Assembly (NCBI GenBank): GCA_025927835.1
Contig: JAICKR010000008.1
Coordinates: 1 to 42,138 of the forward strand
DNA from: Jatrophihabitans sp.
Lineage (GTDB): Bacteria; Actinomycetota; Actinomycetes; Mycobacteriales; Jatrophihabitantaceae
DNA: 42,138 nt
Direction of reading: 5' to 3'
Positions within the stretch are counted from its first letter, which is position 1; each line of letters opens with the position of its first letter. Shown in pieces: positions 31,997 to 39,462 of the stretch. The notes below the pieces were generated by a model, which did no database searches, was not told where the DNA came from, and saw only the letters and a program-made list of their open reading frames with translations. The translations under genes were made by a program, and so were the position numbers.

Positions 31997-33784
31997 GTGG
32001 ATGCCGTACGGACGGGACCGCGGGTGCGTGCCCCCGAGCTGGTCGCCGGAGACTGGTTCAACACCGCGCAGCCGTTGACGCTGGCCGGGCTGCGCGGCCG
32101 GTTCGTGCTGCTCGACTTCTGGACGTCCTGCTGCGGCAACTGCCTGCACGTCCTGGACGAGCTGCGCCCACTCGAGGCCGAGTTCGCCGACGTCCTCACC
32201 GTCATCGGCGTGCACTCGCCGAAGTTCCCGCACGAGGCCGAGCCGGGCACCGTCCGGGCCGCGGTCGAGCGCTACGAGGTGCATCACCCGGTGCTCAACG
32301 ACCCCGCGTTGGCGCTGTGGCGGCAGTACGCGGTCCGGGCCTGGCCCACGCTCGTGCTCATCGACCCCGAGGGCTACGTGGTGGCGCAAGCGGCCGGCGA
32401 GGGGCAGGCCAGCGCACTGGCCGCCACGGTGCGCGCCTTCGTGCCCGAATATGACGCCCGCGGGGCGCTGCGTCGCGGCGACGGACCGTACGAGCCGCCC
32501 GCCGCGCAACCCTCGACGCTGCGCTTCCCGGCGAAGGCGATCGTGCTGCCGGCGGCGCGAACCGGCCGAGCCGCCGACACGCTGCTCATCGCCGACGCCG
32601 GGCACCATCAGATCGTCGAGACCGAGCTCGACGGCGAGACGGAGCTGCGCCGGTTCGGTTCCGGGACACGCGGCGACCCGTTCGCCGAGCCGAACGGGCT
32701 CGCGCTGCTGCCGGCCGGGCTCGCTCCCTACGACGTCGCCGTCGCGGACACCGCGAACCACGTGCTGCGTGGTATCCGGCTCGCTGACGGTGCTATTACG
32801 ACACTCGATCTGCCGGCCGGGCTCGCCGCCGCACGCACGGTCACGGGGCCGGTCCCGGCCGTCCTGTCACCCTGGGACGTCGCCTGGTGGCCGGCGATCT
32901 CCCGTCTCGTCGTCGCGGCGGCTGGGGTGCATCTCCTGCTGGCCGTCGACCCGGGCGACGGCAGCGTTGCGGTGCTCGCCGGCACCACGGTCGAGGGCTT
33001 GCGCGACGGAGCTGCCGTGGACGCGTGGCTTGCCCAGCCGTCCGGGCTCGCCGTGGACGGTAACCGGCTCTGGTTCGTCGACGCCGAGTCGTCCGCCCTG
33101 CGCCGGCTCACCGCGGCGGGCTCCGTCGGCACCGCGGTCGGCGAGGGACTGTTCGACTTCGGCCACGCGGACGGACCCGCGGCCCAGGCGCGGATGCAGC
33201 ACCCGCTGGGCGTGACGCTGCTGCCGGACGGCGCGCTAGCCGTGCTCGACACCTACAACGGTGCGGTGCGCCGCTACGACCCGGCCACCGACGAGGTGAC
33301 GACGCTCGCGCGCGGGCTGGCCGAGCCGTCCGGCGCGCTGCTGGTCGGCTCCGACCTGGTGGTCGTCGAGTCGGCCGCCCACCGCCTGGTCCGCCCGGTC
33401 CCGGCCGCCGAACTCGTCCGCGGCCCCGCGCACCACAGCGAGCGTCCGGTGAGCGTGCTGCGCGCGGGCACGGTGACGCTCGACGTCATGTTCTCGCCCG
33501 CGCCCGGACGCAAGCTCGACGATCGTTACGGACCGTCCCACAGCCTCTCGGTGACCGCGTCGCCGCCCGAGCTGCTGCGCGCCGGCGCCGGGGAGTCGAC
33601 CGAGCTGCGCAGGACGCTCGAACTCGGGCCCGGCCGCGGGGTCCTGCACGTGACCGCGCAGGCCGCCTCGTGCGACGAGAGCGGCGAGCACGCGGCGTGC
33701 TACCTCGCGCGGCAGGACTGGGGAGTCCCGGTCGAGGTGCGCGACGGTGGCGACGCGGAAATCAGCTTGGTGCTGCTCGGCTAA
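31997..33784 (+). CDS. Thioredoxin-NHL repeat protein (NHLRC2-like)
   Basis: Encodes 595 residues from a GTG. A thioredoxin-like domain (about 10-150) has WTSCCGNCLHVL (redox pair C46-G-N-C49, preceded by a further C45), matching the CCINC-type site of NHLRC2. Next is a six-bladed NHL-type propeller (about 165-470; EPNGLALLPAG, DVAVADTANHVLRGI, QPSGLAVDGNRLWFVDAES, HPLGVTLLPDGALAVLDTYN), then a C-terminal beta-sandwich (about 490-595). It has no signal peptide, so it is cytoplasmic. Its redox partner is unknown. TACCTT (31983-31988) lies 8 nt before the start. Confidence 0.87.
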   Translation: MDAVRTGPRVRAPELVAGDWFNTAQPLTLAGLRGRFVLLDFWTSCCGNCLHVLDELRPLEAEFADVLTVIGVHSPKFPHEAEPGTVRAAVERYEVHHPVLNDPALALWRQYAVRAWPTLVLIDPEGYVVAQAAGEGQASALAATVRAFVPEYDARGALRRGDGPYEPPAAQPSTLRFPAKAIVLPAARTGRAADTLLIADAGHHQIVETELDGETELRRFGSGTRGDPFAEPNGLALLPAGLAPYDVAVADTANHVLRGIRLADGAITTLDLPAGLAAARTVTGPVPAVLSPWDVAWWPAISRLVVAAAGVHLLLAVDPGDGSVAVLAGTTVEGLRDGAAVDAWLAQPSGLAVDGNRLWFVDAESSALRRLTAAGSVGTAVGEGLFDFGHADGPAAQARMQHPLGVTLLPDGALAVLDTYNGAVRRYDPATDEVTTLARGLAEPSGALLVGSDLVVVESAAHRLVRPVPAAELVRGPAHHSERPVSVLRAGTVTLDVMFSPAPGRKLDDRYGPSHSLSVTASPPELLRAGAGESTELRRTLELGPGRGVLHVTAQAASCDESGEHAACYLARQDWGVPVEVRDGGDAEISLVLLG

Positions 33785-33801
33785 CGGCTACTGTGGAGTG
33801 A

Positions 33802-34581
33802 GTGACGAATCACCCAATCCGTATCGCACTCCAGCTGCAACCCCAGCACGGCGACTACGCCGCCATCCGCCACACGGTCACGGCCGCGGAGGATATGGGC
33901 GTCGACATCATCTTCAATTGGGACCACTTCTATCCGCTGTACGGCGGCGATCCGAACGGCAAGCACTTCGAATGCTGGACGATGCTGGGCGCTTGGGCCG
34001 AGCAGACGAGTCGGGTCGAGATCGGTGCGCTCGTCACCTGCAACAGCTACCGCAATCCGGAACTGCTCGCGGACATGTCCCGCACGGTCGACCACCTGAG
34101 CGGGGGCCGGCTCATCCTCGGAATCGGTTCCGGCTGGTTCCAGAAGGACTACGACGAGTACGGCTACGAGTTCGGCACGGCGGGTGGCCGGCTCAATCAA
34201 CTGCGTGACGACCTCCCGCGCATCGAGTCGCGCTGGGCCAAGCTCAATCCGGCCCCCACCCGCAAGATCCCGGTCCTCATCGGCGGCGGTGGCGAACGCA
34301 AGACGCTGCGCCTCGTGGCGCAGCACGGCGATATCTGGCACTCGTTCAGCGACCTCGACACGTTCACGCGCAAGTCCGACGTGCTGGTCCGGCACTGCAA
34401 GGACCTCGACCGCAACCCCGACGAGATCGTGCGTTCCGTGGGCGCACCGCTCGGCGATCCGGGCGAACTCGGGCCGCCGCTCGTCGAGGCGGGCGCGACA
34501 CTGTTCACGGTGGGCGAGGGCGGACCCGACTTCAACCTCGACCGGTTGCGCCGGTGGCTCGACTGGCGCGACCGCCTGTGA
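33802..34581 (+). CDS. LLM class F420-dependent oxidoreductase
   Basis: Encodes 259 residues. A luciferase-like TIM barrel is indicated by AEDMGVDIIFNWDHFYPLYG, SRVEIGALVTCNSYRNPELL, MSRTVDHLSGGRLILGIGSG-WFQKDY and KIPVLIGGGGERKTLRLVAQ. Actinobacterial members of this TIGR-type group (with HFYPLYGG and GGERKTLR) use coenzyme F420 rather than FMN; the substrate is not known. TACTGT (33789-33794) lies 7 nt before the GTG. The gene begins 17 bp after the thioredoxin-NHL stop and could be expressed with it or alone. Confidence 0.87.
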   Translation: MTNHPIRIALQLQPQHGDYAAIRHTVTAAEDMGVDIIFNWDHFYPLYGGDPNGKHFECWTMLGAWAEQTSRVEIGALVTCNSYRNPELLADMSRTVDHLSGGRLILGIGSGWFQKDYDEYGYEFGTAGGRLNQLRDDLPRIESRWAKLNPAPTRKIPVLIGGGGERKTLRLVAQHGDIWHSFSDLDTFTRKSDVLVRHCKDLDRNPDEIVRSVGAPLGDPGELGPPLVEAGATLFTVGEGGPDFNLDRLRRWLDWRDRL

Positions 34582-34591
34582 CCGACCGGGG

Positions 34592-34891
34592 TCAGGCGAT
34601 GTCGGCGAACTCCGCGAGCAGCATGTCGTCGTACATGTCGTCGGCGACCGAGGCCGCGGGCCAGGACGCCTGGCCGGACCAGTCGACGCACTCACCCTCG
34701 GGGCCGAGCTCGCAGGCCGAACCCGGATGGTCGTCGAGCAGGTCGTAGATGCGCCGATCGAAGTTCGAACCACGGTCGCGCCGAAGCCGTCGCCCGTCGC
34801 CCTGGGGGCCGAATTCACGGCGCAGCACCCGGTCGTACCGAGCCAGCAGCCACTCGGACGGTGTCTGCGGAATGGTCACGGCACCAGTCAC
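34592..34891 (-). CDS. Small acidic hypothetical protein
   Basis: Encodes 99 residues from the GTG at 34891. The frame is open to 35092, but AGGAGGAG (rev. complement of 34898-34905) lies 6-8 bp before this GTG, the best Shine-Dalgarno in the region, and the upstream part overlaps the divergent AhpD-like gene. The protein begins VTGAVTIPQTPSEWLLARYD (V read as Met), has a basic middle (RRLRRDRGSNFDRRIYDLLD) and a strongly acidic C-terminal half with three tryptophans/cysteines and ADDMYDDMLLAEFADIA. No family recognised. No membrane segment or signal peptide. Confidence 0.6.
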   Translation of the reverse strand: MTGAVTIPQTPSEWLLARYDRVLRREFGPQGDGRRLRRDRGSNFDRRIYDLLDDHPGSACELGPEGECVDWSGQASWPAASVADDMYDDMLLAEFADIA

Positions 34892-35018
34892 GACTCGCTC
34901 CTCCTGGTTCACAATCAGCACCGACGCCTCGTAGACCCCTCCCGTCCACTTAGGTTTCCCCACGTCCAAACACTTCAACCCGCACTGTGACGCTGCCGAT
35001 TCCCAGTAGTTTCGGGTC

Positions 35019-35576
35019 ATGCCCGCCCGCGCCGCCTGGTTCTTCCCGATTCCGCCCGAGCCGCCGGAGGCGGTACGCGGCCTGTTCGCCAAAGCCCGCG
35101 AGGCGATCGGCTTCGTCCCGAACGTCTTCCGCGCGTACAGCTACCGCCCCGAGCGCTTCTCGGCGTGGTTCGGGCATTACCGCCAGTTGCACGAGCCGAC
35201 GGCGAACCTCGACGCCGCCGACCGCGAGATGATCGCGGTCGTGGTGAGCGCGTACAACCGCTGCACCTACTGCATCGTGGCGCATGGGCACGCGCTGGCG
35301 CACGAGCTCGGCGATCGGGTGCTCGCCGACTACATCGCGACGAACTGGCGCCACGCCGGCCTCGACGCGCGGCGCAGCGCGATCTGCGAGTTCGCGGAGA
35401 AGCTCACCGCCCGCCCGCACGAGCTCGGCGAGGACGACCTGCACCGGCTGCGCGCGGTCGGGCTGTCCGACCACGAGGTATGGGATGTCGCGGAGATCGC
35501 GTCGATGTACAACTTCACGACCCGGATGGCACTCGCGCTCGGCCAGCAACCCAACGAGGAATACCACGCCCGCTGA
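35019..35576 (+). CDS. Peroxidase-related AhpD/carboxymuconolactone-decarboxylase family protein
   Basis: Encodes 185 residues. [14 protein letters not shown] holds the redox motif C82-x-x-C85 with H89 and H91, the AhpD-type active site in which cysteines relay protons and electrons to reduce peroxides. The N-terminal [30 protein letters not shown] and C-terminal [16 protein letters not shown] match the uncharacterised peroxidase-related subfamily (TIGR01926-type). TAGTTT (35007-35012) lies 6 nt before the ATG, indicating leaderless expression. DUF2630 follows 15 bp downstream on the same strand. Confidence 0.88.
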   Translation: MPARAAWFFPIPPEPPEAVRGLFAKAREAIGFVPNVFRAYSYRPERFSAWFGHYRQLHEPTANLDAADREMIAVVVSAYNRCTYCIVAHGHALAHELGDRVLADYIATNWRHAGLDARRSAICEFAEKLTARPHELGEDDLHRLRAVGLSDHEVWDVAEIASMYNFTTRMALALGQQPNEEYHAR

Positions 35577-35591
35577 GTGCATCCTTGACGT

Positions 35592-35828
35592 ATGGACGAC
35601 AAGTCGCTGCTGACGCATATCAACGAGCTCGTCGACGAGGAGAAGCGGCTGCGCGCCGGTGGCCACGGGCTGGCCGGCGAGGACCGGCTGCGCCTGGACA
35701 CCATCGAACGCCAGCTCGACCAGTGCTGGGACCTGCTTCGCCAGCGGCGCGCCCGCGAGGAGTTCGGCGAGGACCCGGACGACGCCAAGCAGCGCTCGGT
35801 CGACGAGGTCGAGTCCTACCTGCAGTAA
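35592..35828 (+). CDS. DUF2630 family protein
   Basis: Encodes 78 residues. The entire protein matches the DUF2630 pattern: INELVDEEKRLRAGG near the start, then RLRLDTIERQLDQCWDLLRQ, then RRAREEFGEDPDDAKQRSVD-EVESYL. It should form two helices, probably as a helical dimer. Function unknown. CATCCT (35580-35585) lies 6 nt before the ATG, a TANNNT-like hexamer with the first base changed, so it may have its own leaderless message despite the close upstream gene. Confidence 0.9.
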   Translation: MDDKSLLTHINELVDEEKRLRAGGHGLAGEDRLRLDTIERQLDQCWDLLRQRRAREEFGEDPDDAKQRSVDEVESYLQ

Positions 35829-35834
35829 GGGCAG

Positions 35835-36650
35835 CTAGGCGGTGATGTCCTTGCCGCCGAACCGGGCCCAGGCCAATGCGGTGAAGAACAGCACGTAGCC
35901 GAGCGCCACGAGCAGCCCGGTGCCGACCCGGCTGGTGATGATCGGGTCGCGGAACAGGTCGACCCACTGCAGCCAGTAATGGCTGGGCAGCCAACCGTGG
36001 ATCCGGCCGAGCTGCGGTACCGCGTCGGCGACCTGGCTCACGATCGTCAGCGTCAGCGTCGCGGCCATCGCCGCGATCGGCGCCTCGGTCATCGTCGACA
36101 CGAACAGCCCGATCGCGCCGACCGTCACGACGGATGCCGTCACGTACAGCAGCACGAGCAAGAGCCGCACCACGCCGTCGCCGTAGGAGACCACCCGCCC
36201 CGACAGCAGGGTGAGTTCGCCGGACGGGAAGAAGACGAGCCCGGCGAGCAGCCCGGACAGCGCGATGACGAGCGCGCAGGCCAGGCACCAGGTGACGATC
36301 GCCGCGAACTTGATGGCGAGCAACCGGGAGCGCCCGGCAGGGATCGCGAGCAGGTAACGCAGCGTGCCCGAACTCGCCTCGCCGGCGATCGAGTCGCCGG
36401 CCACGACCGAGATCATCAGCGGCAGGAACAGCGGCGTCAGCACGAGGAACCCGGCCAGCGCAGCGAACAACCCGTTGTCGGTGATGCCGCCGAAGATCGA
36501 CCCGCCAGGTGCGTCGTGGCCGCTGGCCTTCACCGCGATCGAGATCAGCAGCGGGACGCACGCGAGGATCACGAGCAGCGCGAGGTTGCGCCGCCGCCGG
36601 AACACCATTCCCAGCTCGGAGCCGAAGAAGCGCAGGTCAGCCCGAGACAT
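35835..36650 (-). CDS. ABC transporter permease (ABC-2 type)
   Basis: Encodes 271 residues with about six hydrophobic segments (for example LALLVILACVPLLISIAVK, LAGFLVLTPLFLPLMISVVA and LLLVLLYVTASVVTVGAIGL). GDSIAGEASSGTLRYLLAIP-AGRSRLL is the coupling-helix region typical of ABC-2 exporters or membrane-modifying systems. The start at 36650 is chosen for MSRADLRFFGSELGMVFRRR, overlapping the ATPase stop by 14 bp, which suggests translational coupling. Third gene of the LolA-ATPase-permease unit. Cargo unknown. Confidence 0.88.
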   Translation of the reverse strand: MSRADLRFFGSELGMVFRRRRNLALLVILACVPLLISIAVKASGHDAPGGSIFGGITDNGLFAALAGFLVLTPLFLPLMISVVAGDSIAGEASSGTLRYLLAIPAGRSRLLAIKFAAIVTWCLACALVIALSGLLAGLVFFPSGELTLLSGRVVSYGDGVVRLLLVLLYVTASVVTVGAIGLFVSTMTEAPIAAMAATLTLTIVSQVADAVPQLGRIHGWLPSHYWLQWVDLFRDPIITSRVGTGLLVALGYVLFFTALAWARFGGKDITA

Positions 36651-37554
36651 CGAAGCCCTCGCCGGTGAGTGCCACGAACTGCTCCTCGAGGCTGGCGCGC
36701 TCGACCGCGAAGCCGCGAACTCCGACGCCGCCGCGTACCAGCGCGGCCACCACGTCCTCGGGCCGCGCCTCCCCGAGCCGCGCCCGCACGTGCCCGTCCG
36801 CCGCCTCGACCCCGGCCAGGCCGACCGATTCCAGCACCTGGCGGGCTTCGGCCGGTTGCACGGTCTCGACCCGGACGTACGGTTCCTGCTGCGCGCGCAG
36901 GTCGGCGAGCGCACCCTGCCATACGAGGCGTCCCGCGCTCATCACCCCGACGTCCGAGCACAGCTGCTCGACCTCGCTGAGCAGATGCGAGGAGAGGAAC
37001 ACGGTCACGCCCTCCCCGGCGAGCGCGGCGATCAACGAGCGGACCTCGCGGGTGCCCTGCGGGTCGAGCCCGTTCGTCGGTTCGTCGAGCATCAACAACT
37101 CGCGCGGCCGCAACAGCGCGGCAGCGATGCCCAGCCGCTGCCGCATGCCCAGCGAGTAGGCCCGGTAGCGCTTGCCCGCGGCGGCGGTGAGCCCGACCCG
37201 CTCGAGTGCCGAGCCGACCCGCGCCCGCGCCGTCGACGCGTCCGCCGTGCGGTCGGCGGCGTCGAGGCGGAGCAGGTTCGCGGTGCCGGACAGGTACGGA
37301 TGGAATGCCGGGCCCTCGACCAGTGCGCCGACCTTCGGCAGCGCGCGCTGGGTGGACGTGCCGAGCAGCACATGGCTGCCCGAGGTGGCGAACACCAGCC
37401 CGAGCAGCACCCGGATCGTGGTGGTCTTGCCCGAGCCGTTCGGGCCGAGGAAGCCGTACACCGATCCCGCCGGCACCGCGAGGTCGATGCCGTCGACCGC
37501 GTTCAGCGACCCGAAACGCTTGGTGAGTCCCTCGGACGCGATCGCGGCGACCAC
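36637..37554 (-). CDS. ABC transporter ATP-binding protein
   Basis: Encodes 305 residues. Walker A GPNGSGKTT (37-45), ABC signature YSLGMRQRLG (134-143), Walker B LLMLDEP (154-160), D-loop GLDPQG and H-loop LSSHLLSEVEQL are all in place; the C-terminal 90 residues form the extra domain seen in CcmA/NatA-type ATPases. It powers the ABC-2 permease encoded next. Seven bp separate it from the LolA-like gene upstream, and it overlaps the permease start, so the three are one operon. Confidence 0.94.
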   Translation of the reverse strand: MVAAIASEGLTKRFGSLNAVDGIDLAVPAGSVYGFLGPNGSGKTTTIRVLLGLVFATSGSHVLLGTSTQRALPKVGALVEGPAFHPYLSGTANLLRLDAADRTADASTARARVGSALERVGLTAAAGKRYRAYSLGMRQRLGIAAALLRPRELLMLDEPTNGLDPQGTREVRSLIAALAGEGVTVFLSSHLLSEVEQLCSDVGVMSAGRLVWQGALADLRAQQEPYVRVETVQPAEARQVLESVGLAGVEAADGHVRARLGEARPEDVVAALVRGGVGVRGFAVERASLEEQFVALTGEGFDVSG

Positions 37555-37561
37555 GTCGCGA

Positions 37562-38635
37562 TTATTTCGCGGCAGCCGCGTACAGCAGCGCCGGCTCGAC
37601 CGCGCCGGCGAAGATGCGGCCGTCGCGCGTCACCAGGACCGACAGCAGCGTCGACTCGAACAGCTGTCCCTCGCCCCAGGTACCCGACACCGGCGTCGTC
37701 GCCTTCTGCAGGACGCCGTGCCCGAACATCCGGATGGTGCCCTTGTCCGCCGCCAGCGAGACGACCCGCGTCCAGCCCGAACCGGACGCGGAGGGTTCGG
37801 CACTCGTGCTGCTTCGCCCGGCGGGGGCCGGCGGGCCGCCTGCATGCACCGTCGCGTTCGGAGGCGGGGTGAACTCGAAGTTCCGATCGGACTGCGCGCC
37901 GAAGTGGACGCTGGTGAACGCGACGTCGATCGCCGGCGAGGCGGCCGCGCGGGCATACACCTGTACGCCCAGTGGCACCTTCGTCTTGCCGTCCACCTCG
38001 ATGTGCACCGAGCCCACCTTGCTCACCGAGGTGCGCGGGGTGAGCACGAGGTCGTAGGCCGCACGGTCAGCGACGGTGTGCGTCGGCCCGACCGCGACCC
38101 GCGTGGTCGGGTTCACCTCGGCGATCGCGCGGCGGGCGAGTTCGGCCGGGGTCAGCGCCGTCGCGGTCGAGACCGGGTGCGCATCGTGTTCGGCGGGCAG
38201 CACGACGTGCTTCGCGGTGTGGTTGGCGCTGCTCCACTGCCACAGGTCACGGCCGTTGTGGAAGATGTCGGTCTCGTCCGTCGCGCCGAGCAGTGCGATG
38301 CGCTGCTGGTCGACGCCGCCGTACCAGAGCTGCAGCGTGTGCGAGCCGGACAGCAGCGTCGCGAGGGAGGTGTCGTCGGCAGCGGCGCCGATGTTCGGCA
38401 GCTGCGGCAGACCGAGTGCGATATGGCTCACCACGGTGCCGGAGAACGACGTCACGTCGGTGTTGCGCACCTGCGCGAGCAGCGCGGCCGGCGACATGTT
38501 CGGCAGCGTGGCGGAGTCGGGGCCACCACCGGTGCTGAACGCCCCGGTGCCCAGGATGACGGCAACACCGGCCACCCCGAACGGCACCAGCCAACGCAGC
38601 GACCGGCGGCGCCGCAAGCTCGGGGGGATGGTCAC
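37562..38635 (-). CDS. LolA-like outer-membrane-lipoprotein-carrier-fold protein (DUF2092-type)
   Basis: Encodes 357 residues from a GTG. An N-terminal anchor (LRWLVPFGVAGVAVILGTGA) follows basic residues. The exported part has TDVTSFSGTVVSHIALGLPQ, LQLWYGGVDQQRIALLGATD-ETDIFHNGRDLWQWSS, and VDGKTKVPLGVQVYAR, the unclosed beta-barrel pattern of LolA/LppX-type lipid carriers. A Pro/Ser-rich linker (about 265-285) precedes a C-terminal segment. In a one-membrane actinomycete it may bind lipids or sense the envelope for the linked ABC exporter; this is inference. CATCCT lies 7 nt before the start. Confidence 0.82.
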   Translation of the reverse strand: MTIPPSLRRRRSLRWLVPFGVAGVAVILGTGAFSTGGGPDSATLPNMSPAALLAQVRNTDVTSFSGTVVSHIALGLPQLPNIGAAADDTSLATLLSGSHTLQLWYGGVDQQRIALLGATDETDIFHNGRDLWQWSSANHTAKHVVLPAEHDAHPVSTATALTPAELARRAIAEVNPTTRVAVGPTHTVADRAAYDLVLTPRTSVSKVGSVHIEVDGKTKVPLGVQVYARAAASPAIDVAFTSVHFGAQSDRNFEFTPPPNATVHAGGPPAPAGRSSTSAEPSASGSGWTRVVSLAADKGTIRMFGHGVLQKATTPVSGTWGEGQLFESTLLSVLVTRDGRIFAGAVEPALLYAAAAK

Positions 38636-38667
38636 TGGATCAAGGATGCGAAGCTCCCACTGTGATG

Positions 38668-38693
38668 GGGCTGAGGCATTTCCCTATCAGCCC
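38668..38693. promoter_or_regulatory. Inverted repeat between the LolA/ABC operon and the two-component operon
   Basis: GGGCTGA (38668-38674) and TCAGCCC (38687-38693) are 7-bp inverted arms 12 bp apart, in the 148-bp gap between divergent operons. It is the best candidate operator here for the response regulator. TATCAG inside the repeat could serve as a -10 for either direction. The remaining gap shows no other supported element. Confidence 0.35.
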
Positions 38694-38783
38694 GGGGTCA
38701 CACTGGCAGTCTGACACGGCACCTACCTGATCCCGTGGGGGACTCGGGAGCGTCTCAGAGGACGTGGCTGAAGGAGGCACGCT

Positions 38784-39458
38784 GTGCGCCTGCTCATCGT
38801 TGAGGACGAGGTCCGCCTCGCGTCCGCCCTGCAGCGCGGTCTGTCGGCCGAGGGTTTCACCGTCGACGTCGCCCATACCGGCCCCGACGGCCTGCACCTT
38901 GCGCAGGAGACCAAGTACGACGCAGTGATCCTGGACATCATGCTGCCCGCGCTGTCCGGGTACCGGATCATCGAGCAGTTGCGCTCCGCGGAGAACTGGG
39001 TGCCGATCCTGATGCTCACGGCGAAGGACGGCGAGTACGACGAGGCGGACGCGCTCGATCTCGGCGCCGACGACTACCTCACCAAACCGTTCTCGTTCGT
39101 CGTGCTGCTCGCGCGTATCCGCGCGCTGCTGCGCCGCGGTGTGCGGCCGCGTCCCGCGTCGCTCGCCGTCGACGACCTGGTGCTCGATCCGGCCGCGCAC
39201 ACCGTGCGCCGCGGCGACACGAGCGTCGAGCTGACCCCGCGGGAGTTCTCACTGCTCGAGTTCCTGATGCGCCGCGCCGGCGATGCGGTCAGCAAGGCCG
39301 ACATACTGCACCATGTGTGGGACGCGAACTACGACGGCGACGCCAACGTCGTCGAGGTCTATGTCGGATACCTGCGCCGCAAGATAGACACGCCGTTCGG
39401 GCGGCAGAGCCTGCAGACGGTGCGCGGCGCCGGGTACCGGCTGACGGCTGAAGCCTGA
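38784..39458 (+). CDS. OmpR family response regulator
   Basis: Encodes 224 residues from a GTG with AAGGAGG at 38771-38777. The receiver domain has the acidic pair E7/D8 (IVEDEVRL), phospho-acceptor D51 (AVILDIMLPALSGY), T in MLTAKDG and K in DDYLTKPFSF. The C-terminal winged-helix domain has ELTPREFSLLEFLMR and VVEVYVGYLRRKID, followed by LQTVRGAGYRLTAE. It would bind tandem DNA sites after phosphorylation. The histidine kinase gene follows after 4 bp. The divergent LolA/ABC operon is its most likely target. Confidence 0.95.
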   Translation: MRLLIVEDEVRLASALQRGLSAEGFTVDVAHTGPDGLHLAQETKYDAVILDIMLPALSGYRIIEQLRSAENWVPILMLTAKDGEYDEADALDLGADDYLTKPFSFVVLLARIRALLRRGVRPRPASLAVDDLVLDPAAHTVRRGDTSVELTPREFSLLEFLMRRAGDAVSKADILHHVWDANYDGDANVVEVYVGYLRRKIDTPFGRQSLQTVRGAGYRLTAEA

Positions 39459-39462
39459 GCGC

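Noticed and set aside
34892-35092. Longer N-terminus for the acidic hypothetical protein
   Set aside because: It overlaps the divergent AhpD-like gene and its promoter, while AGGAGGAG supports the GTG at 34891.
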